Assembly: GCA_019648995.1 (NCBI GenBank)
Contig: BLXT01007159.1
Location: 607,374-634,251, forward strand
Source of the DNA: Plakobranchus ocellatus
Taxonomy: Eukaryota; Mollusca; Gastropoda; Plakobranchidae
Length of the DNA stretch: 26,878 bases
Reading direction: 5' to 3'
Within the stretch, counting starts at the first letter, position 1. Each line of letters starts with the position of its first letter. The notes under the pieces were generated by a model. It did no database searches and was not told the origin of the DNA. It saw nothing but the letters and a program-made list of their open reading frames with translations. Positions 1-8,970 of the stretch are shown here, piece after piece. The position numbers were made by a program, and so were the translations under genes.

Positions 1-9
1 AATAATTCC
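1..9 (-). CDS. GLD2: GLD2 exon 7, first bases only (cut by window edge)
   Basis: On the minus strand a pyrimidine-rich tract ending in TTATTCTTCAG is followed by GGAATTATT, which runs off the window. If this is the acceptor, the two leading bases complete the codon left open by the 690-627 exon (T + GG = Trp) and the reading continues Asn-Tyr. In animal GLD-2 proteins this place leads into a short Gly-Tyr-Ile-like stretch before the conserved Ala-Lys-Val-Pro segment, so the fit is plausible. Only nine bases are visible, so this is a suggestion from phase and splice signal, not from protein similarity. Confidence 0.35.
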
Positions 10-626
10 CTGAAGAATAAAATTCATAATCAAAGATTTCTAATCATGCTGAGGCAACTTCAAAGATAAAAGGTTTCTAAAATTTCTTAGAGACGCTAGA
101 ACGAGGGGGACTTTTATTTTCTTCCATACTCAAACAGATCTTTTGGATCAAGAGATATGTTACCTATAGCAAGCGATTTGAAAAAAAAAAAAATGCAACT
201 CACGATACTTGATCATAAAATTTGAGAATAGGAACCTTTGCCCTGATCACCTGTGAATGTCTGACAAATGCTGTTGAACGCAAAAATGGGTTGCAAATTA
301 AAAGAAAACTCACTCAAAAGGTCTGATGTATAAAACTCATTAGCTATGAAATGGTTTTCTACCTCTAATCATTGTTGTACTGGTATGCAAAAATGGATTC
401 TTTGTAATATTATATTTTTTAATGCAAATGCTCGGTTGTCCCTAATAAAATTTTTAAAAATTAAATTTATTTTACATTAATATATTCATTCTGCTAGAAC
501 AGCAAAGTAAAAAGACAAAACAAATTAAAAATTATCACATGCACTAACTGCTCCTTTTTTACACTTAAAACTTTAAAAAAAAAAAAAGAAGCAAATCAAC
601 AGCCTTAGAAAATACAAGTTACTAAC
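10..626 (-). other. GLD2 intron 6, no other feature seen
   Basis: AT-rich intronic sequence with A/T homopolymers (for example near 181 and 575). No ORF, tRNA-like box or repeat structure stands out. Its limits depend on the exon 6 donor (GTTAGT) and the tentative acceptor at 10-11. Confidence 0.5.
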
Positions 627-690
627 AGCATTGTCTCAAAGCCCTTGCTATAGAGCTGAGGATCAGAGTAGCGTCTCTTTTTTGGTCAAT
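627..690 (-). CDS. GLD2: GLD2 exon 6: nucleotidyltransferase core, helix after the DxD motif
   Basis: This 64-bp exon encodes IDQKRDATLILSSIARALRQ followed by Cys, leaving one extra base. The acceptor is CTTGATTCAG and the donor GTTAGT. The previous exon ends in phase 0 and this one begins in phase 0, so the frame runs through. In vertebrate GLD-2 the catalytic Asp pair is followed within about ten residues by an Asn-Gln-Lys segment and then an amphipathic helix. Here Asp-Gln-Lys and a helix-like Leu/Ile/Ala pattern sit in the same place. The exon is too short to be identified alone. The call rests on position, phase and resemblance to the family. Confidence 0.8.
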
Positions 691-1320
691 CTGAATCAAG
701 AAAAGAAGAAAACACTGCAGATCCACAAAACACTCTTGCATATTACACTGTGAGAGCACTTTTTTTTTTGTGCATTTTGAATAATAATTTTAATAACATT
801 GTCAACTTTCATATATGATATGATCATATCAGAATACTCCTGATAAAACACTTGTTTTAAAATGAATGTCTATTTATAAATTAATGAGATGCAAATTAAT
901 GAAATCAAGTTTGGGTCACAATGTTTGAAGGGAAATCGGACAAAAATTTATATCTTTAATCTACTATAGATCTACTGCCTTAAAAGCTACATATACAAAT
1001 GTTGCCTTATGTGAAACTTATGATCTTAAAATGGTATTCTATGATTAAATTTCATCATGTTCCATTCCAGAGCAATTTTCCCAGAAATGAGCATTTGAAA
1101 CAAGACAGCTGATATAAAAAATGTGTTATTATTGCCTTTAGGTTTAAAGACATAAGTCTTAACATGATTCTAGTTTGACACAGCTTGAATAATAGAAATA
1201 AGAATAATTTCCATATGAAGACACAATGAATAAAATTATGGGAAGTATATTCATGAGAGCAAACACAAGATAGCTAGAACTTAATCTTCATTCATTGAAA
1301 AAGTATTTTTAAAAAATTAC
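691..1320 (-). other. GLD2 intron 5, no other feature seen
   Basis: 630 bp of AT-rich sequence between two well-supported exons. It contains A-runs and a T-run near 763. No mobile element or coding stretch was recognised. Confidence 0.6.
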
Positions 1321-1421
1321 ATGCCCAACCTCATCTTGTGTTATCATGAGACACATATCCACATCACTTGCTTTTGTAGCAAAACCTGTCATTGAGGAGC
1401 CCACCATGAACAGCCTACAAT
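1321..1421 (-). CDS. GLD2: GLD2 exon 5: catalytic GSS and DxD motifs of a poly(A) polymerase
   Basis: This exon identifies the gene. After a junction codon (A + AT = Asn) it encodes 33 residues, starting CRLFMVGSSMTGFATKASDV and continuing DMCLMITQDEVGH. The Gly-Ser-Ser followed by Asp-Val-Asp is the signature of the DNA polymerase beta-like nucleotidyltransferase fold, in which the two Asp residues bind catalytic metals. The pattern RLF-x-VGSS-x-x-GF and SD-x-D-x-CL matches GLD-2/TENT2 cytoplasmic poly(A) polymerases, which lengthen the poly(A) tails of selected mRNAs. The acceptor is CTTAAATTAG and the donor GTAATT. The next catalytic Asp would lie in a later exon outside the window. Related TUT and TENT4 enzymes share the motif, but the flanking exons favour GLD-2. 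Confidence 0.9.
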
Positions 1422-2056
1422 CTAATTTAAGAAAAATAAAAGTATCAAATGCAGATTAAGTCTCTAAAATGTTCAGCTACCTTTAAAAAAAATGCAGCAT
1501 TGTGCATTAAAATGCCTTTAAATAAACACTCAAATAGATTTAGCTCTATACAGCATAAGTTATTACTGTTTTACATTTTCCTGCCTTAGCCCATTCATTA
1601 GCAAGCAGAATCTCAGACTGCATAGAAAAAATTCCAAAATTTGCTGTGACAAGTGTGTATTTAAGTAAAACAATTTTTAGACAAATGCTTCATGAAAAAA
1701 AAAATGCGGTGTTCTTTAATATTCATTTAGACATATTTAAAAATCACTCAAATTTAGATAAATCAGAAAATTATAAACATTTTATGAGGTATCATTATAC
1801 TAGCCTTTAAAATATAATAAAGCTGAAAGAAAACTATAATAAAATCCAGTTTTTGCTTACATTTTCACTTGGTTTTGATCATGCCTTTGGACTTTGCCTC
1901 AAAAAATGTAATCAAATTAATTGTTTCCATAAAACAAGGATAGAAAAGCCTAAAATAATTTAATAATGCTTAGGTTAACTCTCCCCAGGTTAATCAAATA
2001 TGTCATAAAAATTCATTAACAGACTGAAGTTTATAGTTACTCTTGTAAAAACATAA
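1422..2056 (-). other. 3' part of GLD2 intron 4, no feature recognised
   Basis: AT-rich intronic sequence between exon 5 and the SINE. No coding potential and no clear continuation of the LINE seen on the other side of the SINE. Confidence 0.5.
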
Positions 2057-2296
2057 GGAGCCGTGGCTTATCTGATAGGGCAGTTGGCTACAAAGTCAAA
2101 GGTCTGAGGTTCAAATCCCAACTGGGCCAAGTAAATTTTTCATTGCTCCTCTGCGTCTACTCAGCTCTAAGTGCTAGTTAGATCTCTTAAGACCCGTCAA
2201 AAGTAAAGGTAATGAAGAAAGCAATGGCAAACTACCTCATTATGCCATAAGCCAAGAATAATCAGGATCCTACCCCTGTGTCTGTGATGCTTGGAC
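2057..2296 (+). mobile_element. tRNA-derived SINE, copy 1
   Basis: The head resembles a tRNA gene with RNA polymerase III boxes: an A-box-like stretch near 2063-2080 and a B box GGTTCAAATCC at 2108-2118. The tRNA-like head is followed by a non-tRNA body, so this is a SINE and not a tRNA gene. The body around 2214-2272 (GCAATGGCAAACTACC at 2221-2236, then a TATGCC/GCCAAGAATAATCAGGA stretch) matches 12274-12336 closely, showing a dispersed family. Compared with that copy there is extra sequence between head and body (about 2145-2205). It lies antisense to the GLD2 gene and next to the 3' end of the LINE. The 3' boundary is approximate. Confidence 0.85.
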
Positions 2297-4270
2297 TAAG
2301 TATATCCTTAAAATTGTAGTTGCTTCTGTCTTATGCTTTTAATCAATGATTGCTCAGGATTAGTTTCTTTCATTACCGATTCATTAGACTTTGTTTCCGT
2401 CCATGATAACCTCATTTTTCTGACAAATCACATCTGTACTACTTCCAACTTACTCTTGTTTCCTTGTTTAATGTCCAACACTCACTACAATATATTACTG
2501 AGCATTCATATATTTTTATTACCCTTATTTTGGTTTCCATACTTATATTTCCGTTTACCAGTATTGGTTTCATTTTTTAGAGCACATCTTTGGCCATTAC
2601 TATTTAAAATATTACCTGATCATTTATTTCACCTTTGCTTACGAGATTGCCTTTGGGTTTTTAGTACTTTGAGATGACCATGCATTCCGTTCTTTTCACA
2701 TTCAAAGACAGGCCCATTCTTTTGCTCTATAAAACTATAGTTCATCAGATTCAACTATTAAATCTATCATCTGCACACCTGAGATTATTAAGCTTTTCTA
2801 TTTTTACTTTTAAGCCCGACATCCTTTCAATTTCTTACGATTGCTTCACTATAAAGTTTGAAAAGATCAGGAGGCATTACACATTCCTGCCTTACATTTC
2901 TTTGGATGGACTGAAATCACTGTATCCTCCTTCAATTCTTACAGATGCTATTTGATTCCACTAAAGCTACAACTTGCATCTTTCTCATCAATGTCAAATT
3001 TTTCTTGCATATGAAACAGCCCTTCATGCTTCATTTCATCAAAGGCTTATAATGATCAAAGAAACAGAGATGGGGGTCTTTTTGCATTTCTATAAACCTT
3101 TCCATAAGCACTGAAAAAGAGAATATTGCATTTCTAGTCCCTTTATCAGGCACAAAGTCAAATTGTTTTGTGGATACTTCTGATTTTAAATTCTTGTGCA
3201 TTCTATGCATCAAAATACCCAACAGGGTTTTTGTAAAATGGCTCATTAAACTGGTTGTAGAATGAAGTTCACATTCTGTTTTAGGCAGTAATATACAAAC
3301 AGATTTACAAAGATTGCCTGAGATTGTACTACTCTCGTATTTCGCAATTTAGGAGTTTTGTTGTCAGATCTATTCCTAAGTCATCTAATGCTTTAATTAT
3401 TTCTATTCGTTTGTTATCTCAATATCTGGTCCTGAGGCTTTTCCATTTTCTCTATTGCTGCCTTTACCTCTTTTTTAAGGATAGTTTGGGCACTGTAGGC
3501 TTTTCTTTATTTTAGTTTTTTCATCTCCATCATCTTTGAAAAGATCAACATTAAAATTGCTCTCTTTTGAATTGACGCAGCCAGAGCTCCAGCATTTGAT
3601 TTTCTTACCACTCATGTCGTTTATTTTAGCATGTATGAGTATACTGCCTATAATAAGCTTTTGTGCAATTTCCTGGCATTACTGATTAATCCATTCCCCT
3701 TGTGCCACATTGTGTTTTTTTCTTGATTTTTTGTTTAGATCTTTGTATTTGGCTTCTCAATTTTTTATTTGCACCTTTCTTCAATCAAATTTAGTATTTC
3801 CCTATTTAACCATTTCTTGTGCTCTTTTGCATCCTTTTTCGGGATGTCTTTCTTTATGACTCAATGAGGTAATTCTTTCATTTCTGAATATAGTTCTACC
3901 TTTGAGATGTTATTTAGAACCTCATATTTGTTTTTAACACAGCTACAGCTATTTCATCTCTCACCTTTTTACTAGGTCTATTTGGAATTTAGGACTGGCC
4001 TATGTCTTTTTTAATTTTTAAAGTTTTATTTTTAATTCACACATGATTGGAATGTGATGTGAATCACAGTCAGCTCCTGGTAGTGATTGATGTTTTGATG
4101 ACATTTCAGGATTGTTTCTAATGAGTGTATAATCTATTTGGTTTCAACTTATATCACTGGGCTTTTCCATACCCACTGCCCTCTAGACTGATTTGCAGTC
4201 CTTGTTACTTGGCCCGACAACATCGTCTGCCATTTCATTCCCAACTTTTTCATTGAACACTCTCATAATT
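2297..4270 (-). mobile_element. Decayed RTE-like LINE (endonuclease C-terminus plus reverse transcriptase)
   Basis: Minus-strand translation across frame breaks gives, in order: the C-terminal part of an apurinic-like endonuclease (NQIDYTLI at about 4145-4122; GADCDSHHIPIM at about 4075-4040); a linker with many stops; the reverse transcriptase start (KGTRNAIFSFSVLMERFIEM within 3246-3031); its palm motif as CADD (2777-2766) where YADD is expected; and a C-terminal region with SMETKIRV and WTLNKETR (about 2545-2450). This order is typical of RTE-type endonuclease-reverse transcriptases. The endonuclease motif Ser-Asp-His reads Ser-His-His, and several stops and frameshifts are present, so it is inactive. 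The 5' part of the endonuclease is missing. It has the same orientation as GLD2, within its intron 4. The open frames on the plus strand across 2333-2955 are antisense shadows of it. Confidence 0.85.
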
Positions 4271-4320
4271 ATATTATTAATGACTCAGGGTAACTTCATT
4301 AACAATATCAACAAACTCAC

Positions 4321-4435
4321 TTGGATAAGCTCCTGTCAAAACAGACAAAAGGCTTTTTCGAAGCAAAAGTTTCTTTTTCAGGTCATCTTCTGACATTTGG
4401 TGATTCATGAAATAATGCCATATTGCCATTGTAAT
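4321..4435 (-). CDS. GLD2: GLD2 exon 4: helical segment just before the catalytic core
   Basis: This 115-bp exon encodes 38 residues, starting ITMAIWHYFMNHQMSEDDLK and ending SLLSVLTGAYP, plus one base that joins exon 5 as Asn. The acceptor is TTCATATCTGCAG and the donor is a strong GTGAGT. In vertebrate GLD-2 the segment before the GSS motif has an Asp-Leu-Lys-Lys-Lys helix and ends Phe-Pro-x-x-Arg-Leu-Phe. Here DLKKK and Tyr-Pro-Asn-Cys-Arg-Leu-Phe appear across the junction with the same spacing. The exon begins in phase 0, matching the end of exon 3. The LINE remnant lies about 50 bp beyond the donor, inside the intron. I am confident of the family and somewhat less of the exact acceptor. 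Confidence 0.87.
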
Positions 4436-4737
4436 CTGCAGATATGAATAAGAGTCAATTTATTACGGTCATCTTCACAACAGCAAAAACAAAAAGGAAA
4501 CAGTACTCCATCAATAGAAGTCCTCTAAAAAAAAAAATAAAAAAAAAGAACAAGAAAGAAAATATTTGTTTTTTGCACTTAAAAAGTAAAGAATTTCAAA
4601 CTATCAGAAAATTCCTAACAAGTCCTTTTTACTTAAAAAAAAAAATTAGCAAGTAAAAAAAATGTTCATTTTGTACTGAAAAAGTAAAAATTTCAAATCT
4701 TGTCATGAAAATTCCCTAAAAAGCTTGAAAAACATAC
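4436..4737 (-). other. GLD2 intron 3 (302 bp)
   Basis: A short A-rich intron with several A-runs (4528-4560, 4634-4644). Donor GTATGT, acceptor ATCTGCAG. The plus-strand open frame at 4444-4656 is Lys-rich low complexity from these A-runs and not a gene. Confidence 0.7.
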
Positions 4738-4909
4738 CCTTTCAGTTCCCCGGCTTACAGGAACAATATAATTGTCACTAATGTTAGAAGATGAGGATGG
4801 CTTTGTGTTGTGTTCTGATGCGCTACTGGAAGACTTATTTCTGACATGTGGAGAGTCGCGTGGCCTTTTAGTCCTATCTGGAGGAACTTCTGGGCTGTCT
4901 CCTCGACGT
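4738..4909 (-). CDS. GLD2: GLD2 exon 3: disordered Ser/Arg-rich N-terminal region
   Basis: This 172-bp exon has one leading base plus 57 codons, starting RRGDSPEVPPDRTKRPRDSP and ending IVPVSRGTER. The acceptor tract is TTATTTCTTTTTAAG and the donor GTATGT. It is more GC-rich than its flanks. It is open in the one frame that joins the exon before it (AA + A = Lys) and the exon after it (phase 0), which is the main argument. The sequence is polar and rich in Ser, Pro and Arg with no fold recognisable, as expected for the low-conservation N-terminus of GLD-2. It has basic Lys-Arg-Pro-Arg and Arg-Asp-Ser-Pro motifs, possible nuclear-localisation or phosphorylation sites. No similarity identifies it alone. 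Confidence 0.8.
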
Positions 4910-5810
4910 CTTAAAAAGAAATAACAAACTCAATTCTTTGAATCAAAATTAACCAGCTAAATTGAAGTAGCACAATACATGAAATCAAAGAAATTTTCAG
5001 CAAGTCATGAAAAAATTCCAACTGTGCTATGTATTTTTATTTGTAGAACGACAGAGTGCCATTCTCTACTTCATGCTCCAAAGGGCTGAGCAAGGAAAGA
5101 TGGTTGGCATAGATTACCAGTAATATGCATGTATAACTTACATTGCACAGGAAAGAACTGTGTAATCTACCTAAATTTGTTTGAATTTGCTGACTTTTTT
5201 GATAAGGCTTACCCAAACTTAAACTGGTTTGTATATTAGGTTAAAAGAAAAAAAAAATTATGATAATTACAATCTAGATCTTCAGTCTGTTTGTAACCTT
5301 TAGATGTTCAGTCACTAATGAACCTGAAAAAGTTCAATCTTTCACAATAGCAACAAAATCAGACAAAATTTAAGCCATTAAGTGCTATTTCTTGCAAAAC
5401 CTGTCATCAAGCCAAACATAAAAAGTCAGCAAGCTTTACAAGTGTTATGGTGAAATATAGTATGAGTTTAATTTATTCTTTTCATTTTCTCCTTTTCTTT
5501 AAATTATTTTTTTTTTATTAAGAAAAAAAATGTGCTCATAAGTAAATCTTTTGTTTTGAAAAGCTACAAGTTTCTTTAATTCAGTGCCTTATTCTTTTAT
5601 AACCCTTGAGTGAGCCTTTTTAAAGTACATGAATGCAGTTGACAAGATGCTTATCAAAAGAGTGTTCCTATGAAATTTTTCTTTCATTGAAAAAGATATT
5701 TCAGTAACTCATGTTGGTATGATGACGTATGTGTCGTCAACTTCTGAGTTAATTAAAAAAGAAGATTTGAAACTTGAGGTCTTGCCAGGGTGTTGGTTGC
5801 AGATCAAAAA
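4910..5810 (-). other. GLD2 intron 2, part 1: no feature recognised
   Basis: AT-rich intron sequence with T- and A-runs around 5250 and 5505-5530. No coding or mobile-element signal seen. Confidence 0.5.
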
Positions 5811-5912
5811 GTCCCTTGATATTTGAGGGCAAATTTTTAAGCAGTGACCACCACATCTGCCCTCAAATAGCAAGACACATTTTTAAGCAGTGGCCACCAT
5901 ATATCAAGGGAC
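5811..5912. repeat. Nested foldback and direct-repeat array in GLD2 intron 2
   Basis: GTCCCTTGATAT (5811-5822) is repeated inverted and perfect as ATATCAAGGGAC (5901-5912). Inside it, ATTTGAGGGCA (5821-5831) has a perfect inverted copy TGCCCTCAAAT (5858-5868). A 24-bp stretch beginning ATTTTTAAGCAGTG occurs twice as a direct repeat (5833-5856 and 5879-5902) with three differences. The transcript could fold in more than one way. It may be a small foldback element or a rearranged tandem repeat. Confidence 0.75.
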
Positions 5913-6479
5913 ATTTTTATCTAGAAATTGAAAACGTATATTTGTTCATTTCTGGAGAGCAAAAGAAAAAACCAAAATTGTGAAATTCACTCTCCAAAAA
6001 GGTATAGCCCAAATTTCAGGTTATTTCCTCCCCGTGTATCAGAGAAATTCTTATGACCAAACCAGAAACTCACTCTGCTACTCTTTATTGCCATTATTTT
6101 CACTCTACAGTACATCACACATGAAATGTCTTTTTGTGACCGTGTTTGAGCGAAAAAGAGCATTGGAAAAAATAAATAGCACAAGAAATATGTGAGATGA
6201 GTGATATTTTTCCAAAATGTAAGTATGGATAAAATGGATTGAAGAATAGAGAAAAGATATGTGTATGTGAGTCACTAGTGCATGTGTGCATATGTGATTG
6301 TGAGTGATTCTCCCTCTACAGTATCTCTTTCTTTTTAGAGTAAACTTATATCAAGTACAAGACTTCTGATGAACGTGCAATAAATTATTTTCAAACAAAG
6401 TTACATTTTTTAGTGATCACACTTCACTGTTGCTGCATAAAAAAAATCAAAAGTTCTACAGAGAATTTGCATGATTTAC
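5913..6479 (-). other. GLD2 intron 2, part 2: no gene; GT-rich stretch near 6256-6311
   Basis: AT-rich with a purine/pyrimidine-alternating GT-rich stretch (6256-6311). Overlapping short open frames on both strands at 5980-6195 show no family resemblance and lie inside the inferred intron. Confidence 0.5.
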
Positions 6480-6681
6480 TTTTGGCCTCTTGTAGTATGT
6501 ACCAAGTCTTTGTCGCTATGGCTATTATTTCTAGTACTGTTGTCAAAACTTCTGTCTTGGTATTTATGTGATGCTGTTGGCATGCCTGTGATTCTTTGTG
6601 AAGGTGGAGATCTGCCTTGTGTCAGTCTAGAATGGTCATGCAGATTCCTTGTATATTGGCTTCTTGAATTCATAATAACAC
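6480..6681 (-). CDS. GLD2: GLD2 exon 2: polar Asn/Ser/Arg-rich N-terminal region
   Basis: This 202-bp exon has two leading bases, 66 codons and two trailing bases. It encodes VIMNSRSQYTRNLHDHSRLT at the start and ends DLVHTTRGQ, with AA completed by the next exon to Lys. The acceptor is TTTTCTTTTCAG and the donor AAAA/GTAAAT. The composition (Asn, Ser, Arg, His, Gln) suggests disorder. It could hold the start codon itself: the Met at its third codon has A at position -3. Without a similarity match, its inclusion rests on splice sites, an open frame along its whole length, and phase agreement with both neighbours. The overlapping plus-strand open frame at 6471-6710 has no support. Confidence 0.75.
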
Positions 6682-7328
6682 CTGAAAAGAAAAAAGTATT
6701 TTTTTTTTAATAAGTGAGCACATGAGAAGGACATACAGAATACTGAGATTGAAACTAAAAATTCTCTCCTTCAGAGCAATTTTTCTTTAGTGCCCATTCT
6801 GGTGACAATGATTTATCACTAATAAGACTAATCGGACTGATGTCTTAGACTTCAAAGTCAAAATATTCTTACAAAAGGAGAAATGTAAAGTGTCATAAAG
6901 CTTTCTCTCAGATAACATCTCTGTCAGTGGTTCTATTCTAGAAATGCAAATTGTTCATTGTTGTTAAGAGCACAAAATCCTACAGATTGTGTTTCAAGTT
7001 GACTCTGAAGCAATTCAAATCAATTGTTCACTTCTGCATCTTCTACGTTGAATCCATAAAGATGTATGGTTAAAGCATTTACAAATTTTTTTGATACTTA
7101 AAATTAAATTGATAAGGAGCTCTAATATGAGAAATTGATTTATGTTTTGTAAAATCAACAAAACAACGATGTTAAGAGTGCTAATTTATTGAGATGGTGA
7201 AGTTGAAAAGGAAATTTTAGATGTTGGTTTTCATAACATAGCGTTAAAAATCAATTAATCACATACTTTTAATAATAGGCATGTGCTAAATGTATACCCT
7301 TTTCAGATGAATGGCTACACCATGTTAC
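6682..7328 (-). other. GLD2 intron 1, no feature recognised
   Basis: 647 bp of AT-rich sequence, bounded by donor GTAACA and acceptor TTTTCTTTTCAG. No repeat or coding signal noticed. Confidence 0.5.
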
Positions 7329-7377
7329 CTGAATAGAAATGGGCAATTCTCAGAATCATTCACATACAAAATGTCTC
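7329..7377 (-). CDS. GLD2: GLD2 exon 1 candidate with 5' UTR and possible start codon
   Basis: A 49-bp stretch has a good acceptor (TTTTTCTTTCCCAG) on one side and CAG/GTAACA on the other. In the frame that joins exon 2, a TGA is followed at once by ATG, giving MILRIAHFYS and then a Gly codon across the junction into Val-Ile-Met. The in-frame stop means translation cannot enter from upstream in this frame. The protein therefore begins either here (T at -3, a weak context) or at the Met in exon 2, in which case this exon is all leader. The acceptor implies at least one more noncoding exon upstream, which I could not locate. The exon could also be a chance pair of splice-like sites. Confidence 0.5.
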
Positions 7378-8712
7378 CTGGGAAAGAAAAATATGCAAGT
7401 TAAGTTGAGGGAGAAATATTTAGGCAAAAGGATAATCAAAGCATTCAGAAAATAATGGCCTTACTAGATTAATTTATTTTATTATAGCAAATCACTGAAT
7501 TCAATCTATCCCTAATATCTGCATGAATAATGCAGAAAAAAAATGCAATGGGACAGAGAAATAAATTACAATAGTAAACCAAATTACATTTACTCTGTAA
7601 CATTTTGCATTGTAAATGTAAAATGCATTATATGTTTTTAAATATGGCCATTTTCCCACAAGGAGTCTTCTTGACCCTCCAAGTAACTATGCTTTTAAGT
7701 TTAAAGTTTTGACCAAGACTGACCAGAAGAGAAAAATATGTCTCAAGTCAGAAAAGAAAACGCATGGAAATAACCCTATCCACATGACATATTTTGCCAT
7801 CATATCTTTACACCCAGCGCACATAATTTATTCCAGATGCGATTAAAGGAGGAGTTTATCAAATCCCTATATCAAGGATATAAGATCACACCATTTGTTT
7901 AGAACAAATAAAAAAAGCTTTGCCCATTTACACATCTGAGTCTTACATTTATATAGATGGATACTAATCTTTAGATCTACTCCGCATCATTATGAAAAAG
8001 TGTGAAATAAAAAAAATGTTGGCAGAGAAGGATTAGTTTTGCAGCAATTAAGGCATGTCACGCTTACAGTTGATGACTTTAAATTGACTGCATGTTACTG
8101 GAAAACATTTCTGTCGTTTTCAATCTTTCAACCAATTTCCTATTTCACTGCAACAGCTGAGGTGTTGTTGTTGCTGTAATTGTTATTGTTGTTGCTGCTA
8201 CTGCACTTTGTAACCGCTGTATTTATGAACTCAAGGCCTATATTCTGACTATTCGGGTCAATTTGACCCGATCAAACTTTCATGACGATTGTGTCAAGAT
8301 GGAATCGGTTAAAATCAGGTTAAAAGGTAAGTTGTTCCTTACTCTCTAAAATCTTAAACTACAGGGATAGCTTATAATTTTACTAAGTAAATTGTCGTCT
8401 TAAAGTGATGATCATTGGTTAATACGATGCAAATTTGTTGAAATAAGTGAAACATAAAATTGAATTTTTTGAGAAATGCAAAAAATTTCAATGAAAAATG
8501 TCCATTCGAGATATAGGCTATCAAGAATCTAGTTCTACTTATGTCAGGCCAATAACTCAGTTTTTTAATGAGTTTACATACTTTAAAAAAATAATAATTT
8601 ATAATAAATTTATAGAATAAAGAGATTAAGAAGACGTTCACGTCTTGACTTCCTGTGTGGATAACCTCTCTAATGTATAATAAATAACACAAATAAGGGA
8701 TAATCTGAAGAC
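7378..8712. other. Upstream of GLD2: no gene; GTT/GCT-rich microsatellite-like tract
   Basis: AT-rich sequence. At 8163-8203 there is an imperfect run of GTT and GCT triplets. At 8254-8270 CGGGTCAATTTGACCCG is a 17-bp palindrome with 8-bp perfect arms around one central base. The 153-codon minus-strand open frame at 8833-8372 has no recognisable domain and an AT-driven composition, so I do not call it a gene. Confidence 0.5.
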
Positions 8713-8874
8713 AGGCCCAATGATTTCTTGATCTCCATTCATCATCATCAGCTACCGTCAAAAAGAAGAGGTCAGAGATCAGGCTATAATCAATAATATA
8801 AATAGTGCTACTTTCTATACAATATCTCCCCAATTTTTCAGCAGAAGTTTTTTTTTCGAGAAATCATTGGGCCT
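8713..8874. repeat. 16-bp perfect inverted repeat enclosing 130 bp
   Basis: AGGCCCAATGATTTCT at 8713-8728 is matched by its exact reverse complement AGAAATCATTGGGCCT at 8859-8874. The match stops sharply on both sides of both arms. The enclosed 130 bp has no coding signal. It may be a foldback or a very short MITE-like element. I see no clear target-site duplication next to the arms. Confidence 0.8.
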
Positions 8875-8970
8875 CCCGGGAAATCCTTTAGACTGTATAT
8901 GGTCCCTTCGAAACTGATAATTCTGACAAAATGAGGGGAGTTTTTGTTTATCAGATCCCATTTAGATGCA

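Noticed and set aside
2057-2130. Possible tRNA gene
   Set aside because: A degenerate A box and a SINE body shared with 12177-12396 show a tRNA-derived SINE, not a functional tRNA.
2333-2955. Two plus-strand open frames (114 and 93 codons)
   Set aside because: They are antisense shadows of the reverse transcriptase region of the minus-strand LINE.
8254-8270. Palindrome CGGGTCAATTTGACCCG as a possible piggyBac-type end
   Set aside because: Similar GGTCAATTTGACC words occur in several transposon ends, but no TTAA duplication or second end was found here.
8372-8833. 153-codon open frame on the minus strand, the longest in the gene-poor region apart from LINE and gap artefacts
   Set aside because: AT-driven Phe/Ile/Tyr/Leu composition, no recognisable motif, and it overlaps one arm of the 8713-8874 inverted repeat. 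Probably chance.
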